Source of the DNA: Hwanghaeella grinnelliae
GTDB taxonomy: Bacteria; Pseudomonadota; Alphaproteobacteria; UBA8366; Aestuariispiraceae
Assembly: GCF_004005845.1 (NCBI RefSeq)
Contig: NZ_SADE01000004.1
Coordinates: 310,001-374,000 of the forward strand
Direction of reading: 5' to 3'
DNA length: 64,000 bases
Shown: positions 27,356 through 36,704 of the stretch, piece by piece
Numbering within the stretch: the first letter of the stretch is position 1
How the letters are laid out: the number at the start of each line of letters is the position of its first letter
Notes under the pieces: generated by a model
Told to the model about the DNA's origin: nothing
Database searches by the model: none
What the model saw: the letters and a program-made list of their open reading frames with translations, nothing else
Position numbers and translations under genes: made by a program

Positions 27356-28020
27356 GGTTGCAGAAGGTACCCGACGCCGCGCAAGGTATGGATCGACACG
27401 TTTGCCTTGGCGTTTTCCAAGCTTTTGCGCAGCCGGTGCACGGCGACCTCGACGCTGTTCGACGAGACCTCCTCGTCAAACCCGTAGAGCGCCTCTTCCA
27501 GCCATTCCTTGCTGACGACCCGGCCGACCCGCCGCATCAGATATTCCAGAATGTCCAATTCCCGCCGCGACAGCCGCAACGGTTTGTCATCGACCTTTAC
27601 GTCCCGTCCGACCGTATCGAAGCTAAGATTGCCGGCGGTCAGGCACATGCCGAGGACGGCGCCCGGCCGCCGCATCAATGCTTTCAGGCGCGCGACCAGT
27701 TCCTCAACTTCGAAAGGTTTCAGCAGGTAGTCGTCCGCGCCGGAATTCAGGCCTTCGACCCGGTCCTTCAAGCCGTCCCGTGCGGTCAGGATCAGGATCG
27801 GCGTATCCGACCCGCGGTTGCGCGCCTCACGCAACACGTCCAGACCGTCGCCGTCGGGCAGACCCAGGTCCAGAATAGCAGCATCGTAGCGGACGGTTTC
27901 AAGGGCCAGGGCGCCGTCCTCGGCGGTGCCGAAACGGTCGACCGCCATGCCTTCCTTGGTCAGGCAGGCGGCGATATGTTCGGCGATCCGGCTGTTGTCT
28001 TCCACCAATAGAATGCGCAT
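27352..28020 (-). CDS. OmpR-family response regulator
   Basis: 222 aa. Receiver domain with acidic pocket VEDNSR, phospho-acceptor Asp51 (ILDLGLPDGDG), Thr in ILTARD and Lys in LLKPFE. The C-terminal winged helix ends VHRLRKSLENAKANVSIHTLRGVGYLL in family style, with the segment LSRRELDILEYLMRR. It is first in the operon with the kinase. The likely targets carry GTAAGG-N5-GTAAGS repeats; none was seen in its own 94-nt upstream gap. Confidence 0.95.
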   Translation of the reverse strand: MRILLVEDNSRIAEHIAACLTKEGMAVDRFGTAEDGALALETVRYDAAILDLGLPDGDGLDVLREARNRGSDTPILILTARDGLKDRVEGLNSGADDYLLKPFEVEELVARLKALMRRPGAVLGMCLTAGNLSFDTVGRDVKVDDKPLRLSRRELDILEYLMRRVGRVVSKEWLEEALYGFDEEVSSNSVEVAVHRLRKSLENAKANVSIHTLRGVGYLLQP

Positions 28021-28114
28021 CGGTCAGGTTACTCGAATAGGACGCCGGCGCGGCCATATCCGCGCCAGCGTCCCAAGATTAACGAATGAAACGGTGATTT
28101 GCGAATGGAACGGT

Positions 28115-28798
28115 TCAGCGCAGGACGTATTTGATTTCTGAACCGTCTTTGGCTGCGAAACGGACCATGACCAGCGAGCCTTCAGGCGTGTACCACAGGT
28201 CCCGTTCCAGGCCGCCCGACACGCGAATGTGGTTCGCTTTCGTTTCGGCGCCTTTCACGTTGACGGATTCCATCCCGACAGTCTCGACCTGAACCGCCAT
28301 TTCGTGCCCGTCCAAGGTGTTGAGCAGCACGCTCTGCTGCATCAGCGCCGGGTTCCACAGGCTGGCCGGGATGATCGTCGCCGCGCTGGTCTGATCGACG
28401 ATATCGCTTTTCACCGCCAGGGCGTCTTCTGTTGCGGCGGCGTCCACCTTGTGGTCGGTGCCGTCGTCATAGGTCTTGCTGTTCAGGGCGGCGAGGTGGC
28501 CATTGCGCCAAACCTCATGCCCTTCATGTTCGAACCGGTAAACGGCGATGCCGATCAGCGGCAGGGTCACCTTGATGTCGGTGTTGATATCGACCTTCAG
28601 GTCGTCGCCGGATTGGTCGAAGGTGATCTTGTGTTCGCCGATCTCCGAGCCGTCGCGCAATACGGTGAAGTTCAAGGCGCCTTCCTGCGGCACGCCCTCG
28701 ATTCCGGCATAGGCGGCGAGAGGGAGCAGGGAGGCGAAGACGATTGTGGCCATGGCAGCGCGGGCGGCGCTGAAAAAATTGGGAGCGTTTGACATCAA
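28115..28798 (-). CDS. Exported DUF6134-like protein
   Basis: 227 aa with a signal peptide ending near AAYAG (residue 32). The mature protein is a beta-rich domain of the DUF6134 type: FTVLRDGSEIGEHKITF, RFEHEGHEVWRNGHL, and a terminal WYTPEGSLVMVRFAAKDGSEIKYVL motif seen also in DUF3108-like proteins. Probably periplasmic. It stands directly upstream of the response regulator gene with a 94-nt gap. A GTAAGG-N5-GTAAGG repeat lies 78-94 nt before its start, so it is probably regulated by that system. Confidence 0.75.
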   Translation of the reverse strand: MMSNAPNFFSAARAAMATIVFASLLPLAAYAGIEGVPQEGALNFTVLRDGSEIGEHKITFDQSGDDLKVDINTDIKVTLPLIGIAVYRFEHEGHEVWRNGHLAALNSKTYDDGTDHKVDAAATEDALAVKSDIVDQTSAATIIPASLWNPALMQQSVLLNTLDGHEMAVQVETVGMESVNVKGAETKANHIRVSGGLERDLWYTPEGSLVMVRFAAKDGSEIKYVLR

Positions 28799-28875
28799 TC
28801 AAGGGTCCTTCCAGGGATGCAATAGCGTGTCGGTGCGAAAAATGCGCAGCGTTACATGCCAATTTGCTTGAAGAA

Positions 28876-28892
28876 CCTTACGGCAGCCTTAC
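28876..28892 (-). promoter_or_regulatory. Response-regulator-like direct repeat before the DUF6134-like gene
   Basis: On the plus strand CCTTAC (28876-28881), GGCAG, CCTTAC (28887-28892); GTAAGG-N5-GTAAGG on the gene strand. Identical half-sites, 11-bp spacing, and the same architecture as the site at 25942-25958. It lies between the end of an acyl-CoA dehydrogenase gene and the DUF6134-like start. Confidence 0.7.
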
Positions 28893-28906
28893 AGGGTCGC
28901 TTCAAC

Positions 28907-30073
28907 CTAGTAGGATTTCGGCAGACCCAGGACGCGCTCCGCCACATAGCAGAGGGCGAGTTGCGGGCTGACCGGCGCGATGCGGGGCACGAAGGATTCC
29001 CGCAGATAGCGTTCCACATGATATTCCTTGGCATAGCCGAAGCCGCCATGGGCCATCACGGCGGTCTGGCAGGCCTCGAAACAGGCTTCGCCGGCCAGGT
29101 ATTTCGCCGCATTGGCCGCCGCGCCGCAGGGCAGTCCCTGATCGTATTGCCAGGCCGCCGACAGGACCATCAGCCAAGCGGCTTCCAACTCCGCCCAGCA
29201 TTTGGCGAGTGGATGCTGGATCGCCTGGTTCTGGCCGATCGGTCGGTCGAAGACGATGCGTTCCTTGGCGTAGTCGGCGGCCTTCTTCACCGCGATCATG
29301 CCCAGGCCCACCGCTTCGGCCGCGATCAGGATACGCTCCGGGTTCATGCCATGCAGGATGTATTCGAAGCCACGGCCTTCCTCCCCGATAAGGTCGGCGG
29401 CCGGGATTTCGAAATCCTCGAAGAACAGCTCGTTGGAATCGACCGCCTTACGGCCCATCTTCTCGATTTCGTGGACCTGGATGCGGTCGCGGTCGAAGGG
29501 GGTATAGAACAGGCTCAATCCGAAAGTCGGTTTCTCCACCTCCTCCAACGGCGTCGTCCGCGCCAGCAGCAGGATGTTGTCGGCGACCTGCGCGGTGGAA
29601 ATCCAAACCTTCTGGCCGTTGACGACATATTTGTCGCCGGTCTTCTCCGCCCGCAATTTCAGCCGCGTGGTGTTCAGGCCGGTATTCGGTTCCGTAACCG
29701 CGAAACAGGCCTTTTCCCGACCCTGCGCCATCGGCGTGATCATCCGGTGCTTCTGTTCCTCCGTCCCGGAAACGGCGACGGGGTTGAGGCCGAAAATATT
29801 GATGTGCAGCGCCGAGGCGCCCGACATGCCGGCGCCGGATTCCGCGATGGTACGCATCATCAGCGCGGCTTCGGTAATGCCCAGGCCGGCCCCGCCATAA
29901 GCCTCGGCGGTACAGATGCCAAGCCAGCCTTCTGCCGCCAGCGCATCGTAGAAATCATTCGGAAACCCGCCGTCGCGATCCCGCTTCAGCCAATAGGCAT
30001 CGTCGAAATCCGCACAGATACGCGCCACCGATTCCTGAATGGCGCGCTGTTCCTCGTTAAGGCTGAAATCCAT
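28907..30073 (-). CDS. Acyl-CoA dehydrogenase (YEGT-less subgroup)
   Basis: 388 aa FAD enzyme. It shows the family features CFAVTEPNTG, GQKVWISTAQVAD, GRKAVDSNELFFEDFEIP and AHGGFGYAKEYHVERYLRE. The usual catalytic-Glu motif (YEGT) is replaced by FVPRIAPVSP, as in a subgroup of bacterial enzymes whose base lies elsewhere. It follows the 544-aa dehydrogenase by 32 nt and probably forms one operon with it and CaiB. It oxidises an acyl-CoA at the alpha-beta bond; substrate not known. Confidence 0.92.
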   Translation of the reverse strand: MDFSLNEEQRAIQESVARICADFDDAYWLKRDRDGGFPNDFYDALAAEGWLGICTAEAYGGAGLGITEAALMMRTIAESGAGMSGASALHINIFGLNPVAVSGTEEQKHRMITPMAQGREKACFAVTEPNTGLNTTRLKLRAEKTGDKYVVNGQKVWISTAQVADNILLLARTTPLEEVEKPTFGLSLFYTPFDRDRIQVHEIEKMGRKAVDSNELFFEDFEIPAADLIGEEGRGFEYILHGMNPERILIAAEAVGLGMIAVKKAADYAKERIVFDRPIGQNQAIQHPLAKCWAELEAAWLMVLSAAWQYDQGLPCGAAANAAKYLAGEACFEACQTAVMAHGGFGYAKEYHVERYLRESFVPRIAPVSPQLALCYVAERVLGLPKSY

Positions 30074-30105
30074 CCCGGTTTCCTCGATTTGTCTTTCCGC
30101 GCGGC

Positions 30106-31740
30106 CTAATTCTGCGACTGCAACATACCCCTGGCGACCACATGGGCCTGAATTTCGCCGGCGCCTTCGAAGATGTTGAGGATACGCGCATCGCACAACA
30201 CGCGGCTGATCGGCGTTTCCAGTGCATAGCCGATGCCGCCATGAATCTGGACTGCGTTATCCGCATTCGCCCAGGCGACCCTGGCGGCCAACAACTTGGC
30301 CATGCCCGCATCGATGTCGCAGCGACGGCCCTGGTCCTTTTCGCGCGCCGCCATATAGGTCAGCTCCCGCGCCATGGTGATTTCGGCGAGCATCATGCTC
30401 AGCTTGTCCGCGACGCGCGGGAATTCGCCGATCGCGCGGCCGAACTGCTTGCGGTCCAGCGCATATGTCCGGCCCAGTTCGAACGCGTTGCGGGCGACGC
30501 CGACCGCGCGGGCGGCGGTTTGAATGCGCGCGCCTTCGAAGGTCTGCATCAACTGCTTGAAGCCCTGGCCTTCCTGCGCGCCCAGCAGCCCGTCTTCCGG
30601 CACCGCGAAGTCTTCGAACCCGATATCGTATTCGTGCATGCCGCGATAGCCGAGCACCTTGATCTCGCTGCCCGACATGCCGGGAGCGGGGAAGGGCTCG
30701 CCCTCCGTGCCGCGTGGCTTTGGCGCCAGAAACATGGAAAGACCGGAATAGCCGGGCTTCGATGGGTCGGTCCGGACCAACAGCGTCATCAGGTCCGAGC
30801 GCGCGGCATGAGTGATCCAGGTCTTCGCGCCGTTGACCCGCCAGGACCCGTCGGCCTGTTTCACCGCCCGGGTTTTCAGCGAGCCGAGGTCGGACCCGGT
30901 ATCGGGTTCGGTGAAGACGGCGGTGGGCAGAACGCTGCCGGTCGCGATTTTCGGCAACCAAGCCTGCTTCTGTTCGTCCGTTCCAGCCAGTGAGATCAAT
31001 TCGCCCGCGATCTCGGACCGGGTGCCGAGGGACCCCGCGGCGATCCATCCGCGGCTCAATTCCTCCGTCACGATGCACATGGCCAGTTTGCCCATGCCCA
31101 GCCCGTCATAGTCGGGCGCTATGCAGATGCCGAAAACGCCCAATTCCGCGAGTTCGGTCACGACCTCGTCCGGGATCAGGCGGTTTTCCAAATGCCATTG
31201 ATGGGCATGGGGCGTGATCCGGTCGTCGGTGAAGCGCCGCATCTGATCGCGGATCATCTCCAGCTCTTCCTCACCGGTGGAGCTATCCGGCTCCCGCCCC
31301 TGATAGATGAGGGCCGCCAGATCGTGACGCAGAGCCAAGCCGCCATCCTCGCCCAGCAAGCGAGCGGCAAGCGGAGCAAAGGCGCTGTCTTCCGCAACCC
31401 CCATATCGGCGGGACGGGCGATTTCGTTCTGGCTCATCGGAATGCCGCCGCTCAATTGCTGCAGATATTCCGCGAAGCCCAACCGCAGGGTCAGGCTTTC
31501 GATGTCGCCAAACGTGCCGGCCGCCTGAAGACGCTGCGCCCAGCCCAGCGTCGCGGTCAGCGCGCCGACCGTGGTCGCGGTCCAGGAATAGGCGTGCAGC
31601 GCGCGTTGATGCCGGTCCGCCATGACGCCGTCCAATTTGCCGTCGCGCATGGCAAGGTCGCCGACGGCCGCCTTGGCGCGGGTCAGATAGGCCTGCGCTT
31701 TCGCCACGCTCTCCTGCGCCGTTTCCAATATGTCAGTCAT
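30106..31740 (-). CDS. Acyl-CoA dehydrogenase with N-terminal helical extension
   Basis: 544 aa, about 150 longer than standard. Residues 1-150 are an extra helical domain ([20 protein letters not shown] and onward). The rest is a full dehydrogenase with [32 protein letters not shown] and [12 protein letters not shown], which holds the catalytic Glu. The extension resembles the C-terminal domain of other acyl-CoA dehydrogenases, suggesting a fusion of a degenerate domain; this is inference. ATG 31740 overlaps the CaiB stop by 8 nt; a GTG at 31746 is the alternative. Confidence 0.9.
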   Translation of the reverse strand: MTDILETAQESVAKAQAYLTRAKAAVGDLAMRDGKLDGVMADRHQRALHAYSWTATTVGALTATLGWAQRLQAAGTFGDIESLTLRLGFAEYLQQLSGGIPMSQNEIARPADMGVAEDSAFAPLAARLLGEDGGLALRHDLAALIYQGREPDSSTGEEELEMIRDQMRRFTDDRITPHAHQWHLENRLIPDEVVTELAELGVFGICIAPDYDGLGMGKLAMCIVTEELSRGWIAAGSLGTRSEIAGELISLAGTDEQKQAWLPKIATGSVLPTAVFTEPDTGSDLGSLKTRAVKQADGSWRVNGAKTWITHAARSDLMTLLVRTDPSKPGYSGLSMFLAPKPRGTEGEPFPAPGMSGSEIKVLGYRGMHEYDIGFEDFAVPEDGLLGAQEGQGFKQLMQTFEGARIQTAARAVGVARNAFELGRTYALDRKQFGRAIGEFPRVADKLSMMLAEITMARELTYMAAREKDQGRRCDIDAGMAKLLAARVAWANADNAVQIHGGIGYALETPISRVLCDARILNIFEGAGEIQAHVVARGMLQSQN

Positions 31741-32962
31741 TTCCACTGTCCCCGGCGACGACGCCCTGATCGTGAAGTTTTGCGATTTCTTGTGTCGGCA
31801 AGCCGAGAAGATCAGCCAGGACCTCCTCCGTATTTTCGCCCAGGCGCGGCGCCCTGACCGGCGATTGGCGGATGCTGTCGACGAAATCCACCGCCGCGCC
31901 CGGTGTCGGATAGGTATAGCCGGATTGATGCGCGACGGATGAGAACAGCGGACTGTCGCCGAACATGCCTTTTTCCGTCATCGCTTCGCTGACTTTCAAA
32001 TACGGGCTCCAGCAAACGCGGGTGCCGTCGAAAACCTGCCGCCATTCCGCGAGGCTTCGATGCGCTACGGCCGGCGCGACGATGGCGTTGATCGCATCTC
32101 GATGCTTGAATCGCAGGCCGTCATCCTTGGCCAGCGACAGGCCCAGGGAGGTTTCCAGAGCGGCGATTTCCTGCTCGACCCCAAGCGTCTTGATCAGGTC
32201 CGCCCATTGCGGGCGCGTGATCGCCACCAGCATGATTTGCTTTCCGTCCCCGGTGGCGAAGTTCCGGCCCCAGGACCCGAACAGGTCGTTGCCGTGGCGC
32301 GGACGGTCCGTTCCGCTTTCCGTAACCTCGCCGATCATGCCGAGATGCCCGGCGAAAGCCATCGCCACATCAGCGAGCGGCACCCGTATCTCTCCCCCTT
32401 GGCCTGTCTTCAACCTTTTCCGTTCCGCCGCGACGAGCGCGAAGGCGGCATACAGGCCCGCCGCGATGTCCCAGGCGGGTAGAACGTGGTTCACCGGTTC
32501 ATCCCCCAACGCGGAGGGGCCGGTCATCAGCGGAAACCCGACCGCGGCATTGACCGTGTAGTCCAGCGCGGTCTGGCCGTCCGCCCATCCCATGATCCGG
32601 GCGGTGATCAGGTCGGGTCGCCGTTCCGCAAGCCGATCGTGGGAGAGGAAGCCGGTGGCCGGAAAATTCGTCACGAACAGGCCGGCGTCTTCCCCCGGCG
32701 CGGTGATCAGGGCGGCGGCCAATTCGCGGCCTTCGGCGCTGCTGAGGTCGACGGCGATCGACTTCTTACCCTTGTTCAACCCTTCCCAATAAAAGCTGTC
32801 GCCGGATCGGGATAAAGGCCAGCGCTTGAAGTCAGGGCCGCCGCCGATCTGGTCGATGCGGATCACCTCCGCGCCGAGTTGTGCCGCATGCAACGCGCAG
32901 CTTGGTGCCGCGATGAACGAGGCCGCTTCGACGATCCGGAGGCCGGAGAGTATATCGAACAT
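31733..32962 (-). CDS. CaiB/BaiF (class III) CoA-transferase
   Basis: 409 aa. Begins [21 protein letters not shown] in family style. It also has [19 protein letters not shown] and [19 protein letters not shown], the CoA-binding start of this family. It would move CoA from a donor acyl-CoA to a free acid, feeding the two acyl-CoA dehydrogenases downstream. First gene of the minus-strand operon and divergent from a TetR regulator across a 279-nt gap. Confidence 0.93.
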   Translation of the reverse strand: MFDILSGLRIVEAASFIAAPSCALHAAQLGAEVIRIDQIGGGPDFKRWPLSRSGDSFYWEGLNKGKKSIAVDLSSAEGRELAAALITAPGEDAGLFVTNFPATGFLSHDRLAERRPDLITARIMGWADGQTALDYTVNAAVGFPLMTGPSALGDEPVNHVLPAWDIAAGLYAAFALVAAERKRLKTGQGGEIRVPLADVAMAFAGHLGMIGEVTESGTDRPRHGNDLFGSWGRNFATGDGKQIMLVAITRPQWADLIKTLGVEQEIAALETSLGLSLAKDDGLRFKHRDAINAIVAPAVAHRSLAEWRQVFDGTRVCWSPYLKVSEAMTEKGMFGDSPLFSSVAHQSGYTYPTPGAAVDFVDSIRQSPVRAPRLGENTEEVLADLLGLPTQEIAKLHDQGVVAGDSGND

Positions 32963-33196
32963 TTTCTAAATCTAACCTATGTTTGATTCGTGCTTCCGCC
33001 CGTGGTTTTGCCTTTTGTGGTAATGGTAAAAACCGTTTGGGGAAAGGGGAAGCCGGTCATCGACCACCCTGATTTAATGTTGCGTCAATCAACTTAGTTT
33101 TTCCATCGCTGGGAACAGGCGCCTTCGGGGCCGTGCAAAACCCTGTCTCGGATCGTCGCATTGACCTTAATTTGAACAAAGATTAGAAAATTCCTT

Positions 33197-33211
33197 ACCA
33201 ATTCTATTGGT
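33197..33211. promoter_or_regulatory. Possible TetR operator (ACCAAT-TCT-ATTGGT)
   Basis: Perfect 6-3-6 inverted repeat 31 nt before the TetR start, in the divergent region shared with the CaiB operon. It is a candidate autoregulatory site; it is short, so chance occurrence is possible. Confidence 0.35.
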
Positions 33212-33241
33212 TGTGCAGGGTCCCTGCCGGAAGGGTTGAAT

Positions 33242-33910
33242 ATGTCTACCGCCGTGAGGAATGACGATAGCGGGTTGCGTGCCGCGCCGAAAGGCGGGTC
33301 AGGCCTGCGCAAACAGTCGAAGGCGGATGCTTCGCGCGAACGGGTGCTGGAAGCCGCCGCCAAGACATTCTCCGAACGCGGCTATGCGGGAACGACCATG
33401 CGCGACATCGCGCGCGCCGCCGATCTTCAGGCCGGTTCCCTCTATTACCATTACCCGTCGAAGGAATTGCTGATTGAAGCGGTCATCGACAAGGGCATCC
33501 ACAACATCACGAACGCCGTCGTCAATACGATTGCGACCTTGCCGCCCAGCACATCCTACGCGGACAGGGTGCGGGCGGCGATCCAGGCCCATTTGCATGC
33601 TCTTTTGACTTATAGCGCCTTTGCATCCGCGTCCCGGCATTTGCTGGCGCAGGTGCCGGTGGAGGTGCGTCGCAAACATGTCTTGCGGCGTGAAGCCTAT
33701 GAGGAGTTCTGGCTTGGCTTGTTGCAATCGTCACAAGCCGCCGGGGAAACCCGGGACGGGGTCGACCTCAGGCTGGCGCGAACCTTCATCCTGGGTGGTT
33801 TGAACTCGGCGCTCGATTGGTACAGGCCCGAAGGCAAGTCTATCGAGGAATTGGCCGATCAATTCGCGATGATGGTCGAAGGCGGAATTCTGATCGACCG
33901 GCCGGACTAA
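33242..33910 (+). CDS. TetR-family regulator
   Basis: 222 aa from ATG 33242 with GGAAGGG 6-12 nt upstream. DNA-binding domain RERVLEAAAKTFSERGYAGT and MRDIARAADLQAGSLYYHYPSKELL. The C-terminal ligand domain resembles the acyl-CoA-catabolism regulators of the FadR/PfmR kind. It sits between the CaiB operon (divergent) and the third acyl-CoA dehydrogenase (same strand, 77 nt downstream) and probably controls both. Confidence 0.93.
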   Translation: MSTAVRNDDSGLRAAPKGGSGLRKQSKADASRERVLEAAAKTFSERGYAGTTMRDIARAADLQAGSLYYHYPSKELLIEAVIDKGIHNITNAVVNTIATLPPSTSYADRVRAAIQAHLHALLTYSAFASASRHLLAQVPVEVRRKHVLRREAYEEFWLGLLQSSQAAGETRDGVDLRLARTFILGGLNSALDWYRPEGKSIEELADQFAMMVEGGILIDRPD

Positions 33911-33987
33911 CGGTTTTTACAGAGGGGCGCACACGAACAGGCGCCCTGTTGTGAGCGAATACGATAAGACACGACAGGAGGAATATC

Positions 33988-35166
33988 GTGACCAGCGGTG
34001 TCGATACGGAGACCTTTGCGCAAATTCAGGAAGCCGTTCGGCGGTTTACCATGGAACGCCTGATCCCGGCCGAACGGGAAGTGGAAGAAACAGACACCGT
34101 GCCGGCCGCCATTGTCCAAGAGATGAAGGACCTCGGCCTGTTCGGTCTGTCTATCCCCCAAGAATTCGGTGGTGTCGGGCTGTCTCTTTCGCAGGAAGTG
34201 GCCGTGATCGCGGAAGTGGCGCAGGCCGCACTCGCCTTCCGCTCGGTCTTCGGCACCAATGTCGGCATCGGGTCGCAGGGGATTGTGATCGACGGTACCG
34301 ATGAGCAAAAGGCGGAGTGGTTGCCGAAATTGGCGACGGGCGAGGCGACGGCATCCTTCGCCTTGACGGAGCCGGATGCGGGGTCCGACGCAGGCGGTCT
34401 TCGCACCCGCGCCGTTCGGGACGGCGATACTTATGTCATCAACGGGGCCAAGCGCTATATCACCAATTCGGACAGCGCGACGATCCTGTGTTTGATGGCA
34501 CGAACCGACCCGGATCGTAAGGGGGCCGCGGGCATCAGCGCCTTCATCATTCCGACGGACACACCGGGCATTACCATCGGCAAACCCGACAAGAAGATGG
34601 GGCAGCGGGGCACGCGGACCTGCGACATTACCTTGGCGGATGTTCGGGTCCCCGCAGCGAATATGATCGGAGGCGACGCGCTGGTGAACCAAGGGTTCAA
34701 GACGGCGATGAAGGTCCTGGACCGGGGGCGCATTCATATGTCGGCCTTGGCGATCGGCCAGTCGCGGCGGGCGATCAACGAGGCCCTGGCCTACGCGGCC
34801 GACCGCAAGCAATTCGGTCAGGAGATCGCCAATTTTCAGTTGGTTCAGGCCCTGCTGGCCGATAGTCAGGCGGAGCTTTATGCCTCGGAATGTATGGCGA
34901 ATGATGCGGCCGCCCGTTTCGACCGGGGCGAAGCCATCCCGCAACAGGCGGCCTGCGCGAAAATGTTCGCGACGGAAGCCTGCGGCAGGATCGCGGATCG
35001 AGCAGTGCAGATTTTCGGCGGGGCCGGCTATATGGTCGAATACCCTGTGGAGCGGATCTATCGGGATGTCCGGCTGATGCGGATCTATGAAGGCACGACC
35101 CAGATTCAACAATTGATCATCGCCAAACAGATGTTGAAGCGCCAAGCCGCCGGCGAGAAACTCTGA
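33988..35166 (+). CDS. Acyl-CoA dehydrogenase
   Basis: 392 aa, standard length. It has SFALTEPDAGSDAGGLRT, GAKRYITNSDSA, GQRGTRTCDITLADVRVP and the catalytic-Glu motif IYEGTTQIQ. Start GTG at 33988 with a perfect AGGAGG 5-10 nt upstream, which settles the start. Followed 51 nt later by the FAS1-like dehydratase gene, so desaturation and hydration of the same acyl-CoA are likely coupled. Confidence 0.94.
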   Translation: MTSGVDTETFAQIQEAVRRFTMERLIPAEREVEETDTVPAAIVQEMKDLGLFGLSIPQEFGGVGLSLSQEVAVIAEVAQAALAFRSVFGTNVGIGSQGIVIDGTDEQKAEWLPKLATGEATASFALTEPDAGSDAGGLRTRAVRDGDTYVINGAKRYITNSDSATILCLMARTDPDRKGAAGISAFIIPTDTPGITIGKPDKKMGQRGTRTCDITLADVRVPAANMIGGDALVNQGFKTAMKVLDRGRIHMSALAIGQSRRAINEALAYAADRKQFGQEIANFQLVQALLADSQAELYASECMANDAAARFDRGEAIPQQAACAKMFATEACGRIADRAVQIFGGAGYMVEYPVERIYRDVRLMRIYEGTTQIQQLIIAKQMLKRQAAGEKL

Positions 35167-35217
35167 CCTTCGAAATTTCCGAATCCCGATTCCCCAATTC
35201 TTTGTGAGTTCCTCGCC

Positions 35218-36084
35218 ATGGCAGATGCACAAAACCCGACACCCGGTTCCGATTTCTCCGAAGCCGTCGGGCGGACCGAAGAGAGCTTCGATTGCATCGC
35301 ATTGGACCGGGCTTGCGCGATGGCGGCGACCCTGGGCCTGGGCCAACCGCCCTCGGCGGGTGATCCCTTGCCGCCCGGATGGCACTGGCTGTTCTTCAAC
35401 CGCTTCGCGCCGCGCGGCGAACTCGGCGCTGACGGGCACCCGAAGCGTGGTGGTTTCATCCCCGATGTCGGCTTGCCGCGGCGGATGTGGGCGGGTGGAC
35501 GCCTGCAATACCTGGCGCCCTTGGCCATAGGAGCGGATGTGGCGCGGCATAGCGAAATACTGTCCATCCAGGCGAAGGAGGGACGGGCGGGCAGGCTCGT
35601 TTTCGTGACGATCCGGCATCGTATCTCATCCGGCGGCACGCTGTGCATCGAAGAGGAGCAGGATATCGTGTACCGGGAGGCCGATACCGGCCAAGGGCCG
35701 AAACCCACGCCGGCGGCGGCGCCGGAAGGGGCGGCCTGGTCGGAAGAGGTGACGGCCGATCCTGTCTTGCTGTTCCGGTATTCCGCGCTGACATCCAATG
35801 GCCATCGCATACATTACGATCAACCTTACGCCCGGGCCGAGGAAGGGTACCGCGACCTGGTCGTCCACGGCCCATTGATTTCCACATTGCTTCAAAACTT
35901 CGCTGCGTCCCTAAAACCGGGGGCGGCGCTCGCCCGGTTCGACTATCGCGGCATGGCGCCGCTTTTCGTCGACCGACCTTTTCGGATTGAGGCGGCGGAA
36001 GGCGAGGGGCCGGATGAGCTGGTGCTTTGGGCGAAAGGCCCGGATGGCGAACATGCGATGAAGGCGTTCGCGGTTTTCAGTTAA
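35218..36084 (+). CDS. FAS1-like/HTD2-type double hot-dog enoyl-CoA hydratase
   Basis: 288 aa. The N-terminal hot-dog half has GWHWLFFNRFAP and RMWAGGRLQYLAPL; the C-terminal half has FRYSALTSNGHRIHYDQPYA, the hydratase-2 type motif with catalytic Asn/His/Asp, then GLVVHGPL-like GYRDLVVHGPL. This pattern is shared with mesaconyl-C4-CoA hydratase and itaconyl-CoA hydratase relatives. It would hydrate a branched or dicarboxylic enoyl-CoA made by the dehydrogenase upstream. Exact substrate unresolved. Confidence 0.88.
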   Translation: MADAQNPTPGSDFSEAVGRTEESFDCIALDRACAMAATLGLGQPPSAGDPLPPGWHWLFFNRFAPRGELGADGHPKRGGFIPDVGLPRRMWAGGRLQYLAPLAIGADVARHSEILSIQAKEGRAGRLVFVTIRHRISSGGTLCIEEEQDIVYREADTGQGPKPTPAAAPEGAAWSEEVTADPVLLFRYSALTSNGHRIHYDQPYARAEEGYRDLVVHGPLISTLLQNFAASLKPGAALARFDYRGMAPLFVDRPFRIEAAEGEGPDELVLWAKGPDGEHAMKAFAVFS

Positions 36085-36106
36085 TGGGACCGTGTTGAGA
36101 GGGGCG

Positions 36107-36547
36107 CTACCCGGGCGCGCCGGCCAGTGCCGAAAGCTGTGTATCCACCTTTGGGTAATCCGCTTCATCGATCGGCAACCAGTCGAGCGCAGACCGCAGG
36201 TCGGCAAAGTTTTTTAGCTTTTCCTTGCCGTATACATCGGATACCGCCCGGTACAATCGCGATACGCCGTCATGCAATTCGTTACTGACCAGAACGCCGA
36301 CTTGGATGATTTTGCCTTCAAGGCACTCGCGCCCGGCCAGCCATGTGATCATTTCCTGAATCGCATTCATATCGATGTCATAGATCTGCATACGCCGCAT
36401 GTCGGATATCTCCGGCATTCCAGGAATATAGCGGGGGTCCGCATAGGCGGACTTATATCCACCGAGGAAGTCGCGGTTGGTCACGGTCCCCTGGTAGGAG
36501 ACGAGAAGGACATCTGGATCATGCAGGATGGAATAGGAGATCGGCAT
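36107..36547 (-). CDS. Conserved protein of unknown function, STAS/SpoIIAA-like in size and pattern
   Basis: 146 aa, no signal peptide or membrane segment. It begins MPISYSILHDPDVLLVSYQGTVTNRDF, an alternating beta pattern like that of SpoIIAA/STAS-like proteins of alphaproteobacteria. A second strand-helix set (IIQVGVLVSNELHDGVSRLYRAV) follows. No catalytic motif recognised. It is isolated between the acyl-CoA cluster and the TetR gene of the dehalogenase module; a link to either is not evident. Confidence 0.6.
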   Translation of the reverse strand: MPISYSILHDPDVLLVSYQGTVTNRDFLGGYKSAYADPRYIPGMPEISDMRRMQIYDIDMNAIQEMITWLAGRECLEGKIIQVGVLVSNELHDGVSRLYRAVSDVYGKEKLKNFADLRSALDWLPIDEADYPKVDTQLSALAGAPG

Positions 36548-36704
36548 GTATTTCCACGGTTTGGCCCCCCCAACCGTCCCTGGAGATTAGACGACATTGC
36601 GCCCTACTGGAATAGCGATCTGTAATTTCGTTTACAGAAAGGGGAGTGGCGACGAACTTCGGCCGATGGGCGCGCTGGGTAAAAGCCGATTGACGGCATT
36701 AGGC

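Noticed and set aside
33907..35619. Minus-strand open frame of 570 codons
   Set aside because: Antisense to an acyl-CoA dehydrogenase and the FAS1-like hydratase, both of which have clear motifs and ribosome-binding sites on the plus strand.
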